A stretch of DNA of 7,850 nucleotides from Saprospiraceae bacterium. Lineage in GTDB: Bacteria; Bacteroidota; Bacteroidia; Bacteroidales; JAIPBB01. Numbering within the stretch: the stretch's first letter is position 1; every line of letters starts with the position of its first letter. The DNA lies in NCBI GenBank assembly GCA_021739805.1, contig JAIPBB010000257.1, positions 1 to 7,850 of the forward strand, given 5' to 3'. The notes beneath the pieces were generated by a model that was given only the letters and a program-made list of their open reading frames with translations, was not told the origin of the DNA and did not search any database. Position numbers and translations under genes: made by a program. Of the stretch, positions 1 through 5,700 are shown one piece after another.

Positions 1-172
1 TTGACCGTTGATTAATCCATTTAAAATAATCTATATCAACTATTTATAAAATAATAATAGTTTTTTATTATGATATTAAAAAAAACAAAAATAAAGGAGA
101 AAATTATTGAATTCTTATGATAAGACTACTATGCGTTAAGTAAGATGTTGATAGATTTGACAGAAATGGAAA
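1..172. other. AT-rich intergenic stretch without a supported gene
   Basis: This stretch is the left edge of the window and is very rich in A and T, with runs such as the T6 at 61-66 and the A-rich run at 78-90. I see no coding frame of useful length on either strand, no tRNA-like or rRNA-like segment and no convincing terminator. The only gene-like signal is AAAGGAGA at 93-100 followed by an eight-codon frame at 117-143, which I do not accept as a gene. The flanking gene on the left is outside the window, so this may be its downstream region or its promoter region. Confidence 0.6.
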
Positions 173-300
173 GCATGTGAGCAAGAGAAAGGGTGATTGG
201 GAGAGCGTGTGAGCATGTGAGCCTGAGAAGTGAGTTGTGAGAAACGAGAAACGAGTAACGAGAAACGAGAAACAAACAACAATTTAACAATTTAACAATA
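173..300 (+). repeat. Intergenic GAG-type purine-rich repeat leader, copy 1
   Basis: Three modules follow each other. Bases 173-240 are G/A-rich degenerate repeats of the type GAGCATGTGAGCCTGAGAA. Bases 241-272 are tandem ACGAGAAACGAG/ACGAGTAACGAG units. Bases 278-300 are AACAATTTAAC repeats. The same modules in the same order occur before the next gene (1424-1638). They share an exact 15-mer GAGCATGTGAGCCTG (211-225 and 1424-1438) and an exact 23-mer (278-300 and 1616-1638). The tract ends 18 bases before the start codon of the lipoprotein gene, so it is likely transcribed as its 5' leader or contains its promoter. Its function is unknown. It resembles low-complexity intergenic repeats that I recall from Bacteroidota genomes, which often produce spurious Ser/His/Leu-rich reading frames on the opposite strand. 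Confidence 0.75.
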
Positions 301-318
301 ACTTAAAACCCATAAACC

Positions 319-1416
319 ATGAAAAAATTAACATTTCTTGTAGTAATTATAGCATTACTATTTTGCATTTCGTGCAAAAACACCGAAGAACCAGAAAAGA
401 AGTCAATAGCTGAAAATGCTATTATATTGGAAAATCTGGAATATTCTGTTCCTATTACTAAAATTAATTTAGAAGACAATTACTCTGGCGACTGGTTCTA
501 TAACAATATACCAATTTCGAAAAGAAGAGGGTTTGTTTATAGAATATTAAAGGAAATCAAGGAAGGCAAAATTGATATTTTTGACAATGAAGGGAATAAA
601 ATTGACACAACTGACTATAAAACCATAAATTACTCTATTGATACAGTTTATTACCAATGGTACAATCCGAATGATTTGAATGATGTAAGGGATACATTTG
701 TTATCCAAAAGAATTATCTTGAAATAGATAATATTAAATACCTTAAATTTATAGAAGACTGGTATTGTGATACAATAGAAAACACTATTAAAAAAGATGT
801 TAAACAAATAGCTTTTTGTGCTGCTCCCCCAAAAACTGCAGAGAAAAATTCTAAACCTGTAGTCTTATTTTGGATTAAACTGAATAAACAAGAATCCCTA
901 TCTGATAATCCATTTATTCTAACTCAATTTATATATACCATCCTGGATATTGACAAAGCAGTTAGTAACGAACAATTAGCTTCAGTTACTGATAAATGGT
1001 ATGTGTTTTATAAATCAATATACACCAAAGCAATTAAAAATGAGATTGAAGTGTATCAGTTTAATTTATTTGACCCTTCTTTAAAGAATAGCATAGAAAA
1101 TGAGAAATTAGAAGCAGAATTTATTGATTCAATCAAGACTACAATTGACTCTACTGACAACATTACTAAAACTATAGTTATAAACAATATTGAAATACCT
1201 GAGAATTTATTAGCTGTTTCTTTAATGGAAAATTGGCAATTTGATTTTGATAATATGGTCTTCATAAAAAACACATATGGAATTGAATACGCAAGATTTA
1301 GAAACTTAGATGATGGGAGATGTATATTTCCAATGTTTAAAATATTTAATGATTATGAAAACATCCCGGATGATGTTAAATCAATAAGTTTTAAATGGCT
1401 AGGTGCTGAGCAGTAA
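319..1416 (+). CDS. Predicted lipoprotein with two GldN-like half-modules (function unknown)
   Basis: The product is 365 residues. Residues 1-18 form a lipoprotein-type signal peptide (MKK, a hydrophobic core, then FCIS) with Cys19 as the likely lipidated residue. The lipobox is imperfect because Cys16 sits at position -3. An acidic, lysine-rich stretch (KNTEEPEKK) follows, as expected for an exported lipoprotein. I recognise no domain with certainty. Residues about 70-190 run as an RILKEIKEGKIDIFD segment, a variable linker, a KFIEDWYCD segment, then IAFCAAPP and VVLFWIKL. This order recalls the type IX secretion protein GldN/PorN (ILDAI..GEI.AY, then ..KEDWFFD...M.VRIIGI.P, then LFWIYYPE). 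Residues about 227-343 repeat the order as FYKSIYTKAIKNEIEVY, MENWQFDFDNMVFI and CIFPMFKI, so the protein may be an internal duplication. The start is the only ATG that includes the signal peptide. No Shine-Dalgarno sequence is present, which is normal for the phylum. The membrane location is well supported; the GldN relationship is an inference from reading alone. Confidence 0.85.
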   Translation: MKKLTFLVVIIALLFCISCKNTEEPEKKSIAENAIILENLEYSVPITKINLEDNYSGDWFYNNIPISKRRGFVYRILKEIKEGKIDIFDNEGNKIDTTDYKTINYSIDTVYYQWYNPNDLNDVRDTFVIQKNYLEIDNIKYLKFIEDWYCDTIENTIKKDVKQIAFCAAPPKTAEKNSKPVVLFWIKLNKQESLSDNPFILTQFIYTILDIDKAVSNEQLASVTDKWYVFYKSIYTKAIKNEIEVYQFNLFDPSLKNSIENEKLEAEFIDSIKTTIDSTDNITKTIVINNIEIPENLLAVSLMENWQFDFDNMVFIKNTYGIEYARFRNLDDGRCIFPMFKIFNDYENIPDDVKSISFKWLGAEQ

Positions 1417-1677
1417 GATGCGAGAGCATGTGAGCCTGGGAGCAGGAGAAATGAGAACTGAGATGTGAGTGGTGAGATGTGAGATGTGAGAGTTGGAGAG
1501 CGGGAGAAGGGGTGAAATGGAGAGCTTGAGAGCTTGAGAACAGGTGAATGGGAGAAAGGGAGAGCATATGAGCATGAGAGCACGAGAAACAAGCAACGAG
1601 AAACGAGTAACGAACAACAATTTAACAATTTAACAATATAACAATTTAATAATTTAATAAAAACTAAAAAACACACC
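1417..1677 (+). repeat. Intergenic GAG-type purine-rich repeat leader, copy 2 (expanded)
   Basis: This second copy fills the whole gap between the lipoprotein and the beta-helix gene. Bases 1421-1580 are degenerate GAG-type repeats, including TGAGATGTGAG (1459-1469, and overlapping copies at 1473-1490) and two adjacent GAGCTTGA units (1522-1537). Bases 1581-1614 are ACGAGAAAC/ACGAGTAACGA units. Bases 1616-1638 are an exact copy of the 23-base AACAATTTAAC repeat seen at 278-300, and 1639-1660 extend it with diverged units (AACAATTTAATAATTTAATAA). Compared with copy 1, the GAG part is about twice as long. The tract begins almost at the stop codon of the preceding gene. Frames that read through it on the minus strand (within 1353-1679) give Ser/Leu/His/Pro-rich low-complexity peptides and should not be called as genes. 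No clear hairpin terminator is visible. Confidence 0.75.
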
Positions 1678-2724
1678 ATGAAAAAATTAACATTCCTTTT
1701 AGCCTTTATGCTTTTAGCTGCAATTTCTACAAAAGCAACAATTTGGACAGTAAGTAATAATCCTGTTGACAGCTCGGCGGCGGATTATTCTAATTTGCAA
1801 ACAGCAATTAATAATGCTAGTGCAGGAGATACAATTTACGTTAGTGGATCAATTATTTCTTATCCAGCAGTATATATTAAGAAAAAGCTTATTATTATTG
1901 GTGCTGGATATCATTCTGCAAATTCCAAACACTTTAGTACGATGATATCATCAATTACTCTTGGCTATGAACTTGATGTATATAATAATGTTATTAGCTC
2001 AGCAAATAATTCAGCAGTTATAGGTATAATGGGTACTATTAATGGTGATGTAGGTATTGATAATATTGTTTTAAAAAGAAACAAAGGAAACATTCATATG
2101 AGTGGATCAACATCAAATCTCTCATCAAATTGGATAATTATTAATTGTATTGTTACTACAATTAACGCTAATATTGGTGTTAGTAATATTTTCTTTGCTA
2201 ATAATATTAATTTAGGTACTGCACAATTTAATAGTTCAACAATAAAAAACAATCTTTTTATTGGTTCCAGTGCTACTGGTGATAATAATATTTTTAAAAA
2301 TAATATAATTTATTTTGGATCTACTTTAAATAACTTTACTAATAGCACTATTCAAAACAATCTTTCTTTTGCAGGAGCTACAACTATTACTACTACATTT
2401 AGCTACAGCACCACAAATACAATAAGTGGTAACAAAGAAAATCAGGATCCAAAGTTTGTTGATGTGACAGTAAGTTTAACAACATTTGATTATGCCAATG
2501 ATTATCATTTACAGAGCTCATCACCAGCTAAAAATGCAGGAACAGATAACACCGATATTGGTATTTATGGAGGTGCTTATCCATTTCCAAGTGGGGGTTC
2601 ATCTCCATATCAAACCAGTGCTATGCCAGATATTCCGCAAATAATGGATTTACAAATTAGCAATCCTATAATACCTATTGATAGTGTTCTACATATTAAT
2701 GTTAAAGCAAGAATTCACGATTAA
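1678..2724 (+). CDS. Secreted right-handed parallel beta-helix repeat protein
   Basis: The product is 348 residues. Residues 1-20 are a signal peptide, with cleavage expected after TKA. The mature protein starts TIWTVSNNPV, then YSNLQTAINNASAGDTIYVSGS (about 37-58) and KKLIIIGAGYHS (about 69-80), which is the capping and first-coil pattern of pectate-lyase-like/NosD-like beta-helix proteins. Residues about 90-260 are Asn/Ile/Ser-rich short coils (repeated NNIxF, NNLxF and NNIIYF steps) that would stack into the helix. Residues 275-299 carry the family closing motif DYHLQSSSPAKNAGTDNTDIGIYGG. A short proline-rich linker and a 30-residue tail ending INVKARIHD follow. I see no type IX C-terminal sorting domain, so the protein may stay periplasmic, leave by another signal, or act with a partner. 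Catalytic residues cannot be assigned; such helices can be lyases, glycan binders or purely structural. It sits 37 bases before the giant adhesin-like gene on the same strand, suggesting co-transcription. The first 17 bases of the gene match those of the upstream lipoprotein gene. Confidence 0.85.
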   Translation: MKKLTFLLAFMLLAAISTKATIWTVSNNPVDSSAADYSNLQTAINNASAGDTIYVSGSIISYPAVYIKKKLIIIGAGYHSANSKHFSTMISSITLGYELDVYNNVISSANNSAVIGIMGTINGDVGIDNIVLKRNKGNIHMSGSTSNLSSNWIIINCIVTTINANIGVSNIFFANNINLGTAQFNSSTIKNNLFIGSSATGDNNIFKNNIIYFGSTLNNFTNSTIQNNLSFAGATTITTTFSYSTTNTISGNKENQDPKFVDVTVSLTTFDYANDYHLQSSSPAKNAGTDNTDIGIYGGAYPFPSGGSSPYQTSAMPDIPQIMDLQISNPIIPIDSVLHINVKARIHD

Positions 2725-2761
2725 CCATTGGTTAAATTTTATTCATTTAAACTTAATGGTT
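2723..2761 (+). promoter_or_regulatory. Imperfect hairpin between stop of beta-helix gene and start of giant gene
   Basis: An outer stem AACCATT (2723-2729) pairs with AATGGTT (2755-2761). An inner stem TTAAAT (2732-2737) pairs with ATTTAA (2745-2750), around a 7-base loop, with a small asymmetric internal loop (GG against ACTT) between the stems. The left arm starts inside the TAA stop of the upstream gene and the right arm ends on the base before the ATG of the downstream gene. It could damp translation initiation or couple it to upstream translation, or protect a processed mRNA end. It lacks the GC stem and following T-run of an intrinsic terminator. The pairing is seen directly; any function is inference. 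Confidence 0.3.
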
Positions 2762-5700
2762 ATGAAAAAAATAATAATTATTCTAGGATTCCTGATAATT
2801 GCATTGTCTTTATCTGCCCAAAACAATCTTATTCAGGGGGAGTATTTTTTTGATACTGATCCTGGATTTGGAAATGGAACTCCCCTATCATTCACTCAGA
2901 ATGACACAGTAAATCTTGATTTTAACGTGAACATTAGCTCATTAAGCTGTGGCTTTCATAATTTGTTTGTCAGGTTTAAGGACACAGCAAATAGATGGAG
3001 CATTTATGAATCAGTTACTTTTTTTGTAGAATCAGTAGGAAATCCAACTCAGTTAGTTCAGGGAGAGTATTTTTTTGATACAGACCCTGGATTTGGAAAT
3101 GCAACACCTTTAACGTTCACTGCGAATGATACTCTGGATTTAAATCTTAATATAAATACAAGTAGTCTTAGTAATGGTTTTCATAATGTATTTATTAGAT
3201 TCAGAAACAGCAAAGGTTTGTGGGGACTTTATGATTCTTATACAATATACAATGAAGGATTAGTAACATCAACACATATTACAGAATTGGAATACTTTTT
3301 CGATAATGACCCTGGATTTGGAAATGGAACTCCAATTAACATTTCATCAAATGACACTCTAGACTTAAATCTTAATATAAGTACAAGTGGTCTTAGTAAT
3401 GGTTTTCATAATGTGTTTTATAGGGCAAAAGATAACAGGAACATTTGGAGCATTTATGAATCTTACACTATTTACATTGAAGGAAAAGGAAAGAGCACAC
3501 AAATCAGTGAAATAGAATATTTTATTGATAATGACCCGGGATTTGGAAATGGGATTAGTATTCCAATAACTCAAGCAGACACTATTGATAATATCTACAA
3601 TGAAATTATTTCAGGTATAACGGAAGGCTATCATAGAATTTACATACGTACAAAAGACAATACAGGTCGTTGGAGTATTTTTGATGGACTGCACTTTGAA
3701 ATCGATAGTTGTACGCGCCCTGCACCGCCAACAACTCCAATTGGTGATACTAATGTTTGTTATAATATTGTAGATTATCAATATAGAATTGACACTGCTG
3801 TTTTTGCTGATGTATATCAATGGAAGTTAGAACCGGCAGAGGCAGGAACAATTGTAGTTACCGATACTTTGGCAACAATTAACTGGTCGTCAACTTATGT
3901 TGGAGATGCAGAACTATCAGTCAGAGCCTACAATGATTGTGATACCAGCGGTTATTGTGAGCCATTACTAATTCACATATATCCATTGCCAACTACTACA
4001 GTAACTTCCTATGGAAATTTATCATTCTGCCCGGGATCAAATGTTGACTTAGTAGCTTACAATGGTTTGGGTTTTACTTATAGATGGTTTAATACCGGAA
4101 CACTTATACCGAATGCCACCAATTCTCTTTTTACAGCTACTCTTAGTGGTGATTATACAACAGAGATTACAACATACTATGGTTGTGTTGACACCTCAAC
4201 TGCTACCACTATTACGGTTTACACATTGCCAAGTGCGTCTATTACTTCATCCGGTCCAACATCATTTTGTATGGGTGCTTCGGTTACTCTAAATGCAAAT
4301 ACAGGAGCTGGTTTAAGCTATATCTGGAAAAAGAATGGTAATGTAATTTCCGGTCAAATCGGAGCTTCAATATTAGTTACTGATGCTGGAACTTATTTAG
4401 TTGAAATTACAAATTCAAATAATTGTTCTACAGTTTCTTCTCCAATTAACATTTCAGTAAATCCAATTCCAAATGCTGCTATAACTCCCGGCGGTGCAAC
4501 AACATTTTGCCAGGGTGGAATCTTAGCTCTAAATGCTACTCTTGGTTCAGGTTATACTTATGAATGGCTGAATAATGGAAGCACTGTTACAGGTGTGACA
4601 ACTTCAGCATACAATGTTTCTCAATCAGGTTCTTATCAGGTTGTTATCACAAGTACAAATCAATGTTCTGATACTTCTTCTGCTCAAGCTATTATTGTTA
4701 AACCTATTCCAAGTGCTACAATAACGGCTTCAGGTCCAACATCATTTTGTTTGGGTGGTTCAGTTACATTAAATGCCAATACTGGAACAGGACTTTCATA
4801 TATATGGAAGAAAAACGGAAATATAATGACTGGGGAAACAGGAGCTTCAATATTAGTTACTGATGCGGGAACTTATTTAGTTGAAATTACAAATTCAAAC
4901 TCTTGTACTTCTGTTTCTTCTCCTATTAATATTTCTGTAAACCCCATTCCTAATGCTGCTATAACTCCCGGCGGTGCAACAACATTTTGTCAAGGAGGAA
5001 TCGTAATTCTAAATGGAACTCTTGGTTCGGGTTATACTTATGAATGGCTTAATAATGGAAGTACTGTCAGTGGTGTAACATCTTCAGTTTATAATGTTTC
5101 TCAATCCGGTTCTTATAAAGTTGTAATCACTAGCACTAACCAATGCTCTGATACTTCTTCTGCTCAAACCGTAACTGTAAACCCCATTCCTTCTGCTACA
5201 ATCACAGCATCAGGTCCAACATCATTTTGTATTGGTGGTTCAGTGACTTTAAATACTACTACCGGAACAGGACTAACTTATATCTGGAAGAAAAATGGAA
5301 ATGTTATTTCAGGTCAAACTTCTTCATCTATTGTTGTTAGTGACGCAGGCAACTATTTAGTAGAAATCAGCAATTCATATAGTTGTACTACTGTTTCTAA
5401 TATCATTGTTGTTGCAGTAAACCCAATTCCAAATGCAACAATCACAGTAGGTGGTGCTTCAACTATTTGTCAGGGTGATGTATTGCAACTCTACGGAACA
5501 TCAGGTACAGGATATTCCTATCAATGGTTAAATAATGGGAGTCCAATTTCAGGCTCAACGGCATTGTTTCATACTATCACACAAAGTGGAAGTTATCAGG
5601 TGGTTGTGACAAGTGCAAGTTTATGTTCTGATACATCATCTGTGCAAGCTGTAACTGTTAATCCTGCTCCTACATCTGCTTTCTCATTAGTTGGGAGTTC

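Noticed and set aside
52..72. ATAATA / TATTAT inverted repeat around a T6 run as a terminator of an upstream gene
   Set aside because: The stem is short and consists only of A-T pairs in a region of biased composition, so it has no more pairing than expected by chance.
93..143. AAAGGAGA followed by an eight-codon frame starting ATG at 117
   Set aside because: The spacing from the purine box to the ATG is about 17 bases, the peptide is only eight residues, and Bacteroidota do not rely on such boxes. It is probably chance in A-rich DNA.
152..159. TAGATTTG, matching the Bacteroidota -7 consensus TAnnTTTG
   Set aside because: No convincing -33 TTTG-type element lies about 20 bases upstream, and the site is 160 bases from the nearest start codon. 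It remains possible but is not supported enough to annotate as a promoter.
241..300. Tandem ACGAGAAACGAG and AACAATTTAAC units as a possible CRISPR-like array
   Set aside because: The units are short, degenerate and directly adjacent, with no unique spacers of regular length and no cas genes nearby.
547..1274. Two minus-strand frames (547-807, 1056-1274) opposite the lipoprotein gene
   Set aside because: They are hydrophobic Ile/Phe/Asn-rich translations typical of the reverse complement of AT-rich coding DNA, and the sense frame has a signal peptide and internal repeat structure.
1353..1679. Minus-strand frames of 73 and 108 codons over the intergenic repeat
   Set aside because: They translate to Ser/Leu/His/Pro-rich low-complexity peptides caused by the GAG-type repeat read in reverse, overlap the end of the lipoprotein gene and have no plausible initiation context or homology pattern.
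4062..4292. A 76-codon + strand frame inside the giant gene
   Set aside because: It is out of frame with the continuous 1696-codon frame, which shows clear domain repeats in exactly this region.
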